From assembly GCA_030549335.1 (NCBI GenBank), contig CM060191.1:54845447-54909446 (forward strand): a DNA stretch of 64,000 nucleotides. Direction: 5' to 3'. Positions 23,405-36,250 of the stretch are shown here, piece after piece (the stretch's first letter is position 1; each line of letters starts with the position of its first letter). The notes beneath the pieces were generated by a model. The model worked only from the letters and a program-made list of their open reading frames with translations. It had not been told where the DNA came from and did not search any database. A program made the position numbers and the translations under genes. This DNA is from Pontederia crassipes (taxonomy: Eukaryota > Streptophyta > Magnoliopsida > Commelinales > Pontederiaceae).

Positions 23405-26126
23405 TGTAACGCTCCGAGATCCACGTGACTTTCACGTGCTCAGAGTCGTCCTAGAGACGCCACACAATTTTTTATTAAATATTTTTGCAGAATATAAACC
23501 ATAAATGCGAAAGACATTTTCAATAATAGTAGCTAATAATCCATAATATTCAAAATAATTAAAATATCAATAAGTTCACAATTATAATAAATGCAAAAAT
23601 AATAAAAACTAGACATCTCGATCTAAAATATATGCAACATTTGTCTGTCACTGAGTATAGCCACCTGCAAATTATCATCTATCAAAGCTCTCTCACCTAT
23701 ACGAATTCAGGTACAGAAAAATATCCATGAGTATAAAACAGTATGTAAGGTCTACTAAACAATCAATATGCTCAAGAAAGTATGATCAATGATAAGTTAA
23801 TTGAGCAATCAATACAATAATCAATTAATGATATAACAATTTATTAATATGAACAATATATCAAGCTATAATCAAAAGACCAATATAATTCAATAATAAT
23901 TTTGAATTAACAATTATCATTTGCCTGATGAATAAATCAATGTTCAATTAATAATTTCCAATTCGATAATTAATGATTATTGGCCAATAATAATTCGATT
24001 CAATAGGGTAATAACTAGTGGTGGAGCCCGCAACAAGGTTCACTAATTAAGAGGTCATAGAATATTTTGAAACTTTTTATACTCATATAATTTTTGTTCT
24101 AAGTTGTTGAATTAATTTTCTTTAGAAAAATTCTCTAATCCAAATGATCCATCTATATAGGATTTTATAATAAAAGAATATTAAATCAAACTAAATAACT
24201 AAATAACATTTTTTAAAATATATATACTCAATTTTAACAAATTGATCTAGTAAAATTTTCATATTAAATAACTTAAAATAATTACATAATTATCCTATGC
24301 AAAAAGTTACAAACAATGTAGATTATGCGCAATGACATTTTTGAAAAAAAAAGAATTTTTATTATAAAACTATGTGCTTGTTACCCCAATATGGATGAGT
24401 TATGGTTACATATAAAAAACATAATACTATTATATGCCAAAACCTAATAAATTAATGATAAAAATATGTGTAAGAATTTTGTAAAGATAAAAAATGAAAA
24501 AAAAATAGGAGACGAAAGAAATAAAAAAAATTATGGCACAAATGTTAAATAAAACCATCAACCATTTCGACGCAGGGCGCCAAAGTTCGAACCTACGGTG
24601 TGTGATCAAAATGCATAATGTGGAAATGATTAAAGCAAAACTTATCTTATGATTCAAGTTGAACATAATATTATATATAGATCTCGAATATCAGTGCCTG
24701 CCCTTCTAGGGGCCGGCAGGCATGTGGCTCCGCCTTTGACAATAACAATTGGCAACTTGTTTAATTCAATTCGATTTCAATCCAATTCAAGATTTCAATT
24801 CAATTTACAATGTTCGGAGTTATCCAATTCAATAGGAGCGCTTGGTCAATTAAGAGAAACTCCATATCTCTTTCATGTAGGCCAATGGAGGATCTAAGTC
24901 ATGACAAGCCACCCAACAATAATAATGCTAAAAATAATTCATGAATGGTGGAGGACCATGAACAAACACATGATAACTGTAAATTCTTTAAAGGATGATG
25001 ACATCTCAAACCTTTAGCTACACTATTTACTACATTCAATTCAATTAAATTCAATTCAATAACAATATGGCCCAAGGGTTTGGAGACAATTAGAGAATAT
25101 GGAGACCCAACAACTTTTAACTTTTATCTTGTTTACTTAAGACATCTACTTTTTAGCAATTTAATTTAGGTGAAACAAGATACAATCAGAAAGACTACTA
25201 GATCAGTATTGATAAGATTGAATATGATAATAAAATATGATCAAATATGATGACGATACGATCATGTATGATAATATTGTAATCAAGTATGATAACAATC
25301 TTATTAGGGACAACCAATAATAATACAATCAATAGATCATATTTAAATAGCAATAATAACATCAACATAATTATTATAAAACAGATAATTAATCATATTA
25401 AATAAATTACCCCCTAATTTTCCTCAAATTTGTCGAGAAAGTTAAAAAAATGAAGGTAAATTCCTTTCCGAGAAAATCAAGGAAGAAATCGAAGATTTTT
25501 CTTCTACTTCTCGGATGCAAATTATATTGTTCCGTTTCTTTTTTTCAAATTTCTTCTCTCTCCAATTTGTTTTTCCCTGAGAGACCTCCCCTTCGTTTTC
25601 TTAATTCTTTTTATTTAAGTTTACATACCCTTTTTTTCCCACGATTATCTCTTTTTTCTTCTCTATTACCATGCGGCTTCAATCTCTCCTCTCTCTAATC
25701 ACCTGACAGAAATATCAGGCCATATGTTTTTGCCTCTCTCTCCACATCCCTTACGACCTTACGCCTCTTCTGTAATTTCTTTTTTTTTCTTGGCTTTCTT
25801 TAATCTCTCTCCCTTAATCTCTTTACTCTTAACTCCACCAAGTATGGCGCCTCTCATCCTATTTGTTATCACTATTTTTTTCTTCCTTTCTCCTTCGGCG
25901 CCAAAATACTGTTGGCCGAACTTATATTTTTTTCCTTCGAGCAATCCTTTCTTTACTTTGACCATTAAGTAATTTTTTTTCTAAACTATCACGACACCTT
26001 TTCAATCTAGGAGTAGCAATCCTAATAAAAAAATAATCAAAGAACCTACGAATCTACCCTATGTACTTCGTTTCACATCTAATCGTTTGACGCCGAATCA
26101 TGCCTTGCTGTCACTTGGACGTCACG
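23405..26126 (+). mobile_element. Probable gypsy LTR, interrupted by an hAT element
   Basis: It begins TGTAACGCTCCGAGATCC, the TGTAAYGCTC start also seen at 26127 and, in reverse, at 32873. AT-rich text follows, then a CT/T-rich segment at 25430-25990. An hAT-like element lies at 24016-24738. No primer-binding site or 5-bp duplication confirms the right end, which I place only where the next TGTAATGCTCC starts. Small frames in the CT-rich part are not genes. Confidence 0.35.
24016..24738. mobile_element. hAT-like nonautonomous element (GTGGAGCC ends)
   Basis: The left end TAGTGGTGGAGCCC and right end GGCTCCGCCTTTG form an imperfect inverted repeat typical of a common plant hAT group. The flanks GTAATAAC (24008-24015) and ACAATAAC (24739-24746) match at 6 of 8. 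The interior is AT-rich with no transposase, so it depends on another element for movement. Confidence 0.5.
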
Positions 26127-27880
26127 TGTAATGCTCCCAAATTACCCAAGATATGTGGTAAGATCCAACCTGATAGTCGCTACCAACAATGCTATACCTT
26201 GGTCAAAACCTTCACTTTGACCGATCATTTGACCCGAATGAAATAAAAGCTAAAGACTTAAACAATAGGAATAAAGATCCAAATAATTGTATTTAATATA
26301 ATTCAAAATAGTTAAAACATCACTAAACATCAAAATAGTACGGAAGCCTAAACATGGACCCAAAGTATCTAAAACAACGGAATAGAAATAATACTAAAAC
26401 ACATGCACTGGACCATTGGGAACATCGTCAATGATAGCTCATCCTTGATTATCATCATTACCTGCAGGATCAATGCACGAAAATAATAACCCATGAGCTT
26501 CATAGCCCAATAAGTGGATAATAAACCAATGGATAGACATCAACAATATGTAAGCATGGAACATATAGGCATGGGAAGAATAGGGTAATCAAAGGAAATA
26601 TAATCAATGTCAAGCTATATCAGAATGAATCAATAAGGTAGATCAATGCTATGCTCTGGATAAGATCAGTATGCCATGAAAGGTGAATCAATGATCTAAA
26701 TAAGTGTCATCTATGCAATATTATCAATGAGCGTTTTGGTTATAATGAGGTGCCATATACTTCATGAGGCCAATGATTGTACACATCACGGCAAGTCATC
26801 CTCGCTATAGGGGACAGTATTCTCTTTCGACACACGATGGGGAAAAATCGTGAATGGGGAGAAGGCCGAGCCAGTGCCCTAGCAAAGCGATGAAACAATG
26901 CCATGAGATCACGTCAATTCGTAACATGAGCATTCAAGCTTTTATCTTCATTAATTATTTAGGTTCTCGTCTTCGCCCAGATTGAAATTTCTAATCATGC
27001 AATGCAACACTGTCCTATGATCAATCTATCAATAAATCATATGTAAGAATTATCGTGGAAAAACATTAAAATAACAATCACACAAATACATCACAGCAGA
27101 ACCCGAGCCGAGTTGGGTCTGACCCAGGACGGGTTCTCCAATGATCGGTGACTCGGCCCAATCCGAGCTGAGTATAAATTGGACTAGTGGGATTCGGGGG
27201 AGATCCCCACCACAAATCGGGGAGGGTTTAGTAAAACATGGGCCGGGTTTCAATGGTTGTGCGCGCGTCGACGACGACGCAGGTCGGACGACGGAGAGCT
27301 CGGGTCGGGCTCGACGTTGGTTCCACCCGATTGGGTCATACCCAGGTCGGGTTCTATGATTCCGACGGAATCGTAGTCGTGGCTGCACGGTGTTCCATGC
27401 GATTTCGCTAGAATAAACCTCTTAGGAACGATTATAAAAGCACGGGACAATGCAGGGTAGATATGAGAAAATACTATTGCGCTAAGTGGGTCCTTAAACA
27501 TGCAAATCTATTGTTAAAATCGATCCAAAGGTTGATCCAATGATTCACCTACCCTTGTTAGTTTTCCTTGCGATTGTCCTTTATTTCTTCGAGTTTCGTT
27601 TCGCCCCCCCAACTTCAAAGTTCCTTCTCTCCTCTTCCCATTCATCCACTGGTCGCACGGTTTGATGGAGAAATTAGAGAGAAAATGAGTTACGAAAACA
27701 GCAATCGAAAATAAGGAAGAGGAGGCCAATTGTGGCTGTTGTTCACCTCAGTTCATTCGCACGGTAGCACGCTCCTATTTCCTGGACGTGGTGGCACGAG
27801 AGTGCACGTGAGGGAGGTGACAGCTAGGGCTAAACTTTGTTACGAGGGATGGAGGAGGGGTTTAAATAGGTTCTTTTCCA
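26127..27880 (+). mobile_element. Probable gypsy LTR-like block
   Basis: It begins TGTAATGCTCCCAAATTACC directly after the previous block. It includes CCCATGAGCTTCATAGCCCA text typical of plant gypsy LTRs and a GC-richer part at 27090-27380. On its right it abuts antisense gypsy integrase. No target duplication was found. The opposite-strand frames at 27050-27388 and 27141-27359 overlap and look like composition products. Confidence 0.35.
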
Positions 27881-29101
27881 TGGATTTCGTTTCTCCCACA
27901 TCATTCCAATGTGCTAGCGAATGACATGGTCTCCCATACAGTGCTTCAAATGGAGCCATGTTGATGCTAGAGTGGAAGCTGTTATTATAGAAGAACTCTA
28001 TCAGAGGAAGGTGTTCATCCCAACTCCTTTGTTAATCTAGTTCGCAAGCTCTCAACATATCCTCGAGTGTCTGTATAGTGCGCTCTGACTACCCATTACT
28101 ATAGTTCAGACGGGTACCAAAAGCATTTTGTAGAGTTTTCCAAAATCTGGCTGTCAATTTGTGATTACGATCCGAAATGATAAACTTTGAAATTCCATGG
28201 AGTCGGATGATTTCCCACACATATAAGTCCAGTAAGTTTGGAACTGACTGCTTCCACTTGATGGAAAGGAAGTGGGCGGTCTTCGTGAATCGATCTACGA
28301 TTACCCAAATGGCATTGTGACCTTTCTGCGTCCGTGGTAAGTTGGATACAAAGTCCATAGTAATATTCTCCCACTTCCATTCTAGAATTCCCAAGGACTT
28401 CAGCGATCCATAAGGCCTTTAGTGCTCTATCTTTACTTGCTGGCACACAATGCATTTGGAGACATAATTAGCTATCTCCCTTTTCATATTATTCCACCAG
28501 AAGCTACGTTGTACATCTTTGTGCTACCGGGGTGAATGGCAAACTTTGATTTATCACACTCATCCATAACTTCTCGCTTGAGAGATGCATCATTCGGGAC
28601 CCATAGTCATCCCCTATATCTGAGTCCTCCATCAATTTCGACTTTGAAGTCGGCTTGCTCATTGTGGCATCTCTTAATTAAGTGGGGGTACTATGCGTCG
28701 AAGGGCTGAGCTATGATTATTCTATCTATCAAGCTGGGGTGAAGTTGATGTACCATCCATAAAGCTCCATTATGCCCAATCCTTGAATTCTATTGGCTGA
28801 ATTCTTCCGACAGCTCGTGCTCTCGTAGTCTCATGTAGGCCAAGGACCCTTCCCACTTGTGGCTCAGTGCATCTACTATAGAGTTCACTTTACTAGGATG
28901 GTAATTAATTGCAAACTCATAACCTTTTAAAAATTTCAATCACCTACGTTGCCTCAAGTCTAGATCCCTTTGCTAAAAAATATAATTCAGGATGTTATGA
29001 TCAGTAAATACCTGGAATGTTTCGCCATAGAGATAGTGATGCCATAACATCAGTGCAAATACCACTGTAGCAAGCTCCAAGTCGTGTGTCGGGTAGTTGA
29101 C
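27881..29101 (-). pseudogene. Ty3/gypsy pol fragment: RNase H then integrase
   Basis: Read leftwards from 29101 it encodes [16 protein letters not shown] and DLRQRRWLKFLKGYEFAI (RNase H). Next come a zinc-binding and linker region, and the integrase core with MDFVSNLPRTQKGHNAIW, VDRFTKTAHF, FIISDRN and SERTIQTLEDMLRA. It ends WDEHLPLIEFFYNNSFHSS and MAPFEALYGRPC. The catalytic D, D and E are recognisable, but the HPQTDGQ stretch is lost and a TAG stands before SERTIQ. Several frameshifts occur, with open pieces at 28089-28394 and 28165-28455. It is cut at 29101 by an LTR. Confidence 0.85.
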
Positions 29102-29734
29102 TAATACGAGAATTCATAACAATTAAATACTAGCAAGTGCACTAGTCGCTCAAGTAATAAAGTGTAAGAGTAGAGTGTCGAACCCACGAGGAATTAACTT
29201 ACTTAACTAGACTAATTTTAGAGGCTAATGGGAGACATCATAGATTTGGGTAAAAGAACGCAGAAAGTAAAATAACAAAAAAATAAGGACTAAAACTAAC
29301 GATGCTTAGGTCCTTAGGATAATCTATAATAATTAGAACAATATGTATTTCTGTAAAATCAAGCATAAGTATGAAGTTCAGGTTTAGTTTTTAGATGGAT
29401 TAAGGACATCAAAGACATGATCTCCCACACGGGTAAATCAACTATTTTAACACAATAATAATCTGAAGTCATGATGCAATACGCTGGAATCCTAAACTAC
29501 ATAATCACCTGCACAGGTCAATTCATGCAGACCGCATAACCTAATATCCTGTACAGTTTCTATTAGATCATGACATATATTACTTCAACATAAGAGTTAA
29601 GAATCAATTCAAATAGAAAATTATGAATTAAGGATTGATTACACTACACAGTCAATAATCATCCAAGAAATTATTAAATTATGAAGAAAAGCATTACGCA
29701 CAACAACCATATTCATAAAAAATAAACTTATTAT
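29102..29734 (+). mobile_element. Gypsy-type LTR fragment
   Basis: The start TAATACGAG...CTAGCAAGTGCACTAG aligns with TGATGCGGTC...CTAGCAAGTGCTCTAG at 46536, with the first bases altered by transitions. Later text (TTAGGTCCTTAGGATAATC) resembles the LTR at 6241. It is cut on the right by the copia LTR at 29735 and its remaining part was not found. Confidence 0.65.
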
Positions 29735-30748
29735 TGTTGAATCCTATGTTTTGATGATAACAAATTAAAATGGACATAAAAGTTACTAATCTATGCTCAA
29801 GTGGTGAGAATTGATATGAACAGATTCACCGAAGAAATCGCTAAATTTAAAGTCGAAAGAAAACTTTTTCAGCACGACTGGTCGACCCATCGGTCGACCG
29901 ACCATAAGCACCGGTCGATTGATATTCAGTGGAAGGAAAGACGACATAATACCGGTCGACGTCGAGACTATACCGGTCGATAGACCGATCGACAGCAATA
30001 TAGATCGGTCAACGTTGAGACATTACCGATCGTTGTATCGGTCGAAGGACCGGTCGACCGGACAGTGTCAAAGCGCAGAAATGAGACAACGGTCACATAG
30101 ACCGGTCGACCGGCTCATTCCAGCGGTCGATCGACCATTCAGTCAAATGAACAGTAACGGCTAGAATTTTGAGGAGAAAATTTGGGGAGACCTTTTGAAT
30201 GAATTCTCACCCCTAGGAGCCTATAAAAGGAATGCCAAAGTCTGAAAAAAATTCATCCAAGCAAGTAAGAACATCCTAGAGCTCCTCTCAAGTTTTTTAT
30301 CATAGAATTGCAAATTTCTTTCCTTTTCTTTTCTTAGTCTTGAGTGTGAGAAAATTTTTTGTAAAAGAAAAGAGTTAGAGGGAACATTTACTTTCTAAAA
30401 TCTAGTGAGATTGAGAGCTCCTTGTAAAAGAGGTGTGCCTTGCCTCTTGAGCGGAGAAAAAGGCGTAATTGTATAAAGAGAATTGTTCTCTCCATACAAG
30501 AAAAGAGAAAGATAGTGAATCTCCGACGGTCTCGAGGTCGAGAAGACGGAGCGGGGACGTAGGCCAAAGTGTTGGGGCCGAACCTCATCAACATATCGTG
30601 TTTTCTTGTGTTTGTTCTTTATTCCTCATTTACACATTATCTTTATTTGCTTGTGATCATTTTTATCGGTTTTCTCCGAAGGTGAATTTTTGAAAATTTA
30701 ATTTCACCAATTCACCCACCCACCACTCTTGGTGCTTTCGATCCTACA
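29735..30748 (+). mobile_element. Ty1/copia 5' LTR
   Basis: The 1014-bp LTR begins TGTTGAATCCTATG and ends TTTCGATCCTACA, directly before a primer-binding site and gag. A TATA box CTATAAAAGG lies at 30221-30230, so transcription would start near 30250. The upstream region 29870-30160 is a dense array of GGTCGACC, CGGTCGAT and GATCGAC words. The frames inside it are artefacts of this array. Confidence 0.92.
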
Positions 30749-30750
30749 AT

Positions 30751-30763
30751 TGGTATCAGAGCC
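30751..30763 (+). other. Primer-binding site of copia element
   Basis: TGGTATCAGAGCC is the exact sequence complementary to the 3' end of initiator-methionine tRNA used by many plant Ty1/copia elements. It lies two bases after the LTR end. Confidence 0.95.
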
Positions 30764-30803
30764 AAGTTGCTCTAGCTTTAAGATTTAAAATATCTTTAGA
30801 GCT

Positions 30804-32066
30804 ATGGTATCAAGTAATTTCAGTTTTTTTGAAGATCAATCTATTAATCGTCCTCCACTTTTCAATGCCTCAAACTTTGCATATTGGAAAATTAGGATGC
30901 AAGCCTACGTTTGTTCTATTGATATTGAGATGTGGGATATTATTCAAAATGGTTTTGATTTAAGTAAGAAAAAACCTTTAGAATATACCGACGGAGAAAA
31001 CTTTTAGTAAAACTAGATTGGAAAGTTAAAAATATTTTTTATTGTGCTTTGGATCCAATAGAATTTAATCGAATTTCTAGTTGTAAAATTGCTAAAGAGA
31101 TTTGGAAGAAACTTATCATTACTCATGAAGGAACGAATAAAGTTAAAGAGTCTAGATTAAGTATTTTAAATCATCAATATGATTCTTTTAAAATATTTGA
31201 AAATGAATCTATAAATGAGATGGTTGTTCGTTTTAATGATATTATAAACGGCTTAGCCTTTTTGGGCGAGCCAAGGACTAACCCTAAAAAAGTGAAAAAG
31301 TTTCTCAGGTCTCTCTCCTCCAAATGGCATACAAAGAGGACAGTAATTGAAGAAAAGAATTTAAACAAGTTAGACTTTGATAGTCTTATAGGTTCACTCT
31401 TAACCTATGAGATCGGGATCAAGGAAGATGAAAAAGCAAATACTCTAGAAAGGAAAACACTTGTATTGAAGGCAAACAAAAATGAAGAAGATAGAAGAGA
31501 ATGAGGATCTTGATGAAAAGAAACTTTCTCTATATGCAAAGAAGCTCGACAAATATCTTAGGTTTGCTAAACAAAAGAAGAAGAAAGATTTCTCCAAAAG
31601 AAGATCATCAATTAGCAAAAGCCAAATAACTTGCTTTGAATGCAAAAAGATTGGACATTACAAAAATGAATGTCCAAATTTGGTAAAAAAAGGAGAAAGA
31701 TGGAGAAAGCTCAAGATGGAAGAAGAAGGCTCTTCAAGCCACTTGGGATGAAAGTGAAAATGAAGAGAATGACTCCATCACCTCCTCTAGTGATGATGAA
31801 GAAGCCTACATATGTCTAATGGCTAATAGCCATGAAGTATCATCTAACTCTTCTAACTCTAGTGATAGTGAATCATTCAATGTGCATAAAAAATTTAGAG
31901 CTCTTATCAATAAATATGGATGCCTAAAAAGGAAATATGATGAAATAAAAATAGAGCTTGAAAATATGCAAAGAAACAATAAGAATGTTAAAGTATGTGA
32001 AAAGTGTGATATATTGAATAAAGAAACCTCTAGCTTGGAATTCTCAATTGAAGAATTGAAACCTTC
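30804..32066 (+). pseudogene. Ty1/copia gag, frameshifted and truncated
   Basis: Frame 1 (30804-31007) has RPPLFNASNFAYWKIRMQAY and MWDIIQNGFDL, the start of copia gag. Frame 2 (31049-31504) continues with the UBN2-type region (EIWKKLIITHEGTNKVKESR, MVVRFNDIINGLAFLGEP). Frame 3 (31482-31751) carries the zinc knuckle CFECKKIGHYKNEC. An acidic serine-rich tail follows to 32060. A stop and shift near 31005 and a shift near 31490 break it. The gag is cut at 32066 by a different LTR, so no pol follows. Confidence 0.88.
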
Positions 32067-32873
32067 TGTCACGATCGTGACCAATATGGCATGGCCGTGA
32101 CAACACATGTCACGGGCGTGACCGAACACGTCCCTTCAACCCTTCTATCATGCTCGTGACGGAACACATCACGACCATGACAGGTCATTGCACGTCCCAT
32201 CTCCGACCCTTTTGTCACGGGCATGACATCATTCGTTGACAGAAGTTACAGACCGCGCCGCTTACCTATTTTTGTCCGATTTTCACCTAATTTCGATCAA
32301 ATATTTTGGAAAAATAATCTTAAATATTATAGATCATTCATACATGATTTGCAGGCAATAAAACACCATAAATCGGATCAAAACATTTAAAATCATGCAT
32401 TCCTCAAGATTTATGGTTCTTCTCTCAAAGAACACAAAAATCCCTAAACATGAATCCTAGCATATAAATTTAATCATGAATTATAAGAACAATATCAGAT
32501 CTTATAAAACTTATCAAAGTCCGCATCAAATCCTTCAATAGGAGCAAGGTGCCCGATTGCTCTCAATCCAATCATCAAAATATTGAGAGGGGAGAGAGGA
32601 GTTGGATCCCTTTTACATACCTTAATCTTGGGTCCTCCTATTTCTTCTTCTCCGTCTTCCTCTTCTTTGTTCCTAAGGTTTCCTCTCCTCAAAGTCATAA
32701 CCGTCACGTGCAAAATTGAGGAAAAATAAAGATAAACATAAGAATTTAGTCTCTTTATATAAAAAGATCATTGGCGTTTTAGGTCCAAAGCCCATTATGC
32801 GTTTTCATAAAAATATGATGTGTTACAATTTCTTTCACAATTCAAAGAGTTGGGGGGGAACGAGAGCATTACA
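32067..32873 (-). mobile_element. Gypsy-type LTR with CGTGAC motif array
   Basis: On the minus strand it begins TGTAATGCTCTCGTTCCCC at 32873 and ends GGTCACGATCGTGACA at 32067. A purine-rich GTCGGGAGAA lies just before the start, like a polypurine tract. It interrupts the copia gag. Positions 32080-32240 repeat GTCACGGGCGTGAC-type words. The flanks CCTTC and TTCTC do not match, so it is not a clean solo LTR. The frame at 32495-32713 is not supported. Confidence 0.55.
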
Positions 32874-34440
32874 TTCTCCCGACAAAAATCGTATTTTTTT
32901 TTGCATGTGTTCAAATAGAAACTTTTTTATAATATCTTATTTATTAGACTCTTCGACGCTATTTTTACGATTTTGAAAATCAAACACACTCACGAAGGAA
33001 ATTAATACGGTGGCGAATCATTTAACGAAATTTGGTGGAAATAGTTGAGAAATAAGGTTTTTTTTTGTCAAATAGGCCTTCATCCTTATATATCGCACAT
33101 CAAGAGTATTATTATATAGTACATTTTTCTTCATATGTAACTTAAATACATACGAATAATATTTTGATCGAGCTCGATGATGTTACATTTGTGACCTTAT
33201 TTTTTGCCCAACCCACCGGACTGTACATATCTAGTGTGAGAGAGAGGCTTTTGACTTGGGATGTTTATTTTATGAATTCTTGTTTAAGAATAAAAATTAT
33301 GAATAAATTGGATTTATTATTCATAAAACTATTCTATTTTATTTCTGTTTGATTAAAAAGGTAAACAATATTTATCTAGGATAAAGTAACCTAGCTTATT
33401 ATTTTCTTTGTGTTTGGTTATTTTAGGATGAATAATAATTTATTCAAGGGCTTATTCATGAACCAAAGAGGTTATTTTTTTCTTTTTCATATGAGGATCT
33501 AGAATACGGCTACTTCCTTTTGTCACGAAACGAATTCGTCATATATATATATATATATATATATAATTGATAATTCTAAGGGCTTGATTTGGACTTGGAC
33601 TTTGTAATGCGCAACTTGGAACAATTAATCCACGTAGGCCTGCCCCTCAAATAGGACGAGCACCATTTGAAAGACTCTTCCATTTCCACCTACGCGCATG
33701 CAATTAATTTAGTCGAGCTTCTTTTAATTTGTCTCTCTTTTTATTTTTTCTAATAAAGCCGAGTTTTTATGACCCATCATTCTTCCAATTGGCTCTGAAA
33801 CTTGCTCTCGATCGAGATGTGACGTCTTTATGTATTTGAATACATACGAGTAAAAGAGTTGTTCACACCTAACTCCCTTTCAGTGTCACTCTTTATGACG
33901 TAATAATTTCGTAGGTGTACATGATTATTATTTTCTACGTGATTTTTATATTTTTTAACCTTTTTGCATATGCATTTTTTTCCTCGAGTGCATGCAACTA
34001 CAGTATTTGGCACTTTCTAGTTTCTATTAATTTCCATCATTTAGCATCCCATTTTTTTTTAGCATAGTGAATGAGATAAAATTTGCTGACAACTCAAACT
34101 TAAAGACTTATTATTAATATATCAACTGGCTCCATTTTTTTGGACATATATGACTTCAGGCGGCCTTCGGGGATCTCCAAACGTACACGTATTCTATTTT
34201 ATATACGAGCAAAATGGATGTGTACATATATCTTTTTTTGGTGAATTGTAAATATATATTATTAAATCCTGATTCATTAATGATGAATTTTATATAGGCA
34301 AAATTTTTAGAACTTTTATTTATGTATAAGTTTTAAATAATTTTATGTGTAATTCAGTTAAGGAAACATAGGACCCGGAAAATTTTTGAGGGAGGGGCAT
34401 ATTATAAAAATAGCATGGGTCTATCCCTTGACATATAATA

Positions 34441-34486
<46 letters not shown>

Positions 34487-34984
34487 CATAACTAAATTTA
34501 AAAAATATGTATCAATCCATGAGAAGGTGTTGTTTGGTTAGAGGTTATTTTTAGGTGGAATAAAGTAACATAATAGTGTATCAAAAAGTTAATTTATTCT
34601 TATTCTGCTTATGTTTGATTTGTAGAGAATATAATTTAAAGATATAATTTTTTATAAATATAATATTTTATTATACAAAATTGATGTTTATAATAATAAT
34701 AATAATAATAATATAACAATAAATAAATAAATTATAATAAAATAAAATATGATTGAAAAAGGTAAAAAAAATGAGAATATGGATATTCGGACGTTTCAAA
34801 AGAATATATATTCTTATTTCATGTATTTTAAGATGATTTTTCGATTTTTCATGTTTGACCAAAATATTTCTATTTCACGTTATGTTTGTGTGTATTCTTA
34901 GAATATGATGATATTTTACTGTTTATTCTCGAAACAAACGGCTAGTTGACTTATCAACGAAGCTAGTACAATAACATAGTTGGG
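32874..34984. other. AT-rich spacer, no recognised gene
   Basis: Mostly A/T-rich unique-looking DNA with TA microsatellites at about 33540-33566 and 34441-34485 and an AAT run near 34693-34712. Short frames (33164-33352, 33828-34013, 34671-34862) have no recognisable motif. Text near 34370-34440 (GAGGGAGGGGCATATTATAAAAATAGC) resembles terminal regions of degraded DNA elements. Confidence 0.5.
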
Positions 34985-35830
34985 AAAACACAAGGAAAGC
35001 TAGGAAGGTCTCATGGGATATTGTTGTTCAGGAGAAATCCCAAATCCTTGACCTTCCCCTCCCTTCATCACTCCATATCAATTGCGAAGCCTAAAAAATG
35101 TGATCATTGAGGAAGTAACCATTCTTGACGAGGACACGAAGGTGGAACTCAAGTCTAACCTCATAGGTCACTTTATCGACAAAACTCTCCATGTTGAAAT
35201 GCTATGCTTTAACCTCTTGGCGCAATGGAAATTACAGGGAGGGATCAAGGTGATCAAGATAAGGTAATGGCTACTACATATTTACTTTCACTGACAACTT
35301 GGATCATACTCAAGTATTAGCCCATCAACCTTGAAACCTAGGAAGTTCTCTCCTCCACATCTCTCAAGCAAGACCCTTCTTTCGTGCATTTTTGAGGTCC
35401 TCTTTAGCATCCCAATTTGGATCCAGTTCTTGGGATTGGCTTGGAAGCTCTATAACCCAGCCTTTTTATGTTGCATCACTTTGTCATTTAGGTGGATGAC
35501 ATCTGTGTTGATCTAGACATTGCTAAACCTTTAAGCATGGGCTCTAGATCAACCTTCTAGATGGTTATCGGTACTTTGAACTTTTTCTAAATGAAAAATT
35601 TCCTACTTTTGTTTCAAATGTGGTGAGATCAAACATAGGTTCCCAGAGGAAATGCGGTATTGCTCGGATAGCATTTTTGACTCTTTGGCGGATCATGGGG
35701 CTGTTGTGACATCCTTCTCTATAGCTTGTGGATGCAAGTGATCCTACTCCGTGCCCCAGGCCAACGCACAACCACGACCAACCCCTACATCCGATCCGTG
35801 ATGGTGAACCCTAGATTTCCAATGCCTTTG
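34985..35830 (+). pseudogene. L1-type LINE ORF1 (DUF4283-like) remnant
   Basis: Broken frames encode LIGHFIDKTLHVEMLCFNLL, then WIQFLGLAWKLYNPAFL, VDLDIAKPL and a zinc knuckle-like CFKCGEIKHRFPEEM. This order is that of the RNA-binding ORF1 protein of plant L1 LINEs. Many stops are present. The opposite-strand frame at 35565-35771 is a shadow. Confidence 0.7.
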
Positions 35831-36250
35831 CAACCCTAGTTATGTGATGAACTGTTGGTGTTGTCTAATCTTGATCATACGGACACCTTGCTCTTGTCTC
35901 ATCAAAGGTCGGATCCTCTTATTCGATCCAACCATAGGGATCCCATCTCTAGTTCACGACCCCCCATCTAGTGACCCTTGGATCCGATTACACCCAACAC
36001 ATTCCCCTAGGAGCGCAGCCATCGAAAGCTCATCCCAAACTCACCCCCATCAATCCGTCCATCTAGTGACTCTTGTTGTTACTGATCACACGCTATCTTC
36101 ATTACCCTATTGCCCTCCAAAAATGCCCATTCTCCTTCTTCGGCACTTCTCTATCATGATGGTATCCCCTCGTAGTGTCCACCGATTCGATCCACTCCAT
36201 TAACCTTTCCCAGCTCCATCCTACGACCATGAGTTGGTTTGTGCAGGTGT

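Noticed and set aside
27050-27501. Frames of 72-112 codons in three registers
   Set aside because: Overlapping opposite-strand frames in an LTR-like GC-richer block, with no motif.
30721-30770. tRNA-like sequence near TGGTATCAGAGCC
   Set aside because: It is the retrotransposon primer-binding site, complementary to a tRNA end, with no cloverleaf around it.
35844-36203. 119-codon frame between LINE ORF1 and ORF2 pieces
   Set aside because: Low-complexity proline/serine text in the inter-domain part of a decayed LINE; not a separate gene.
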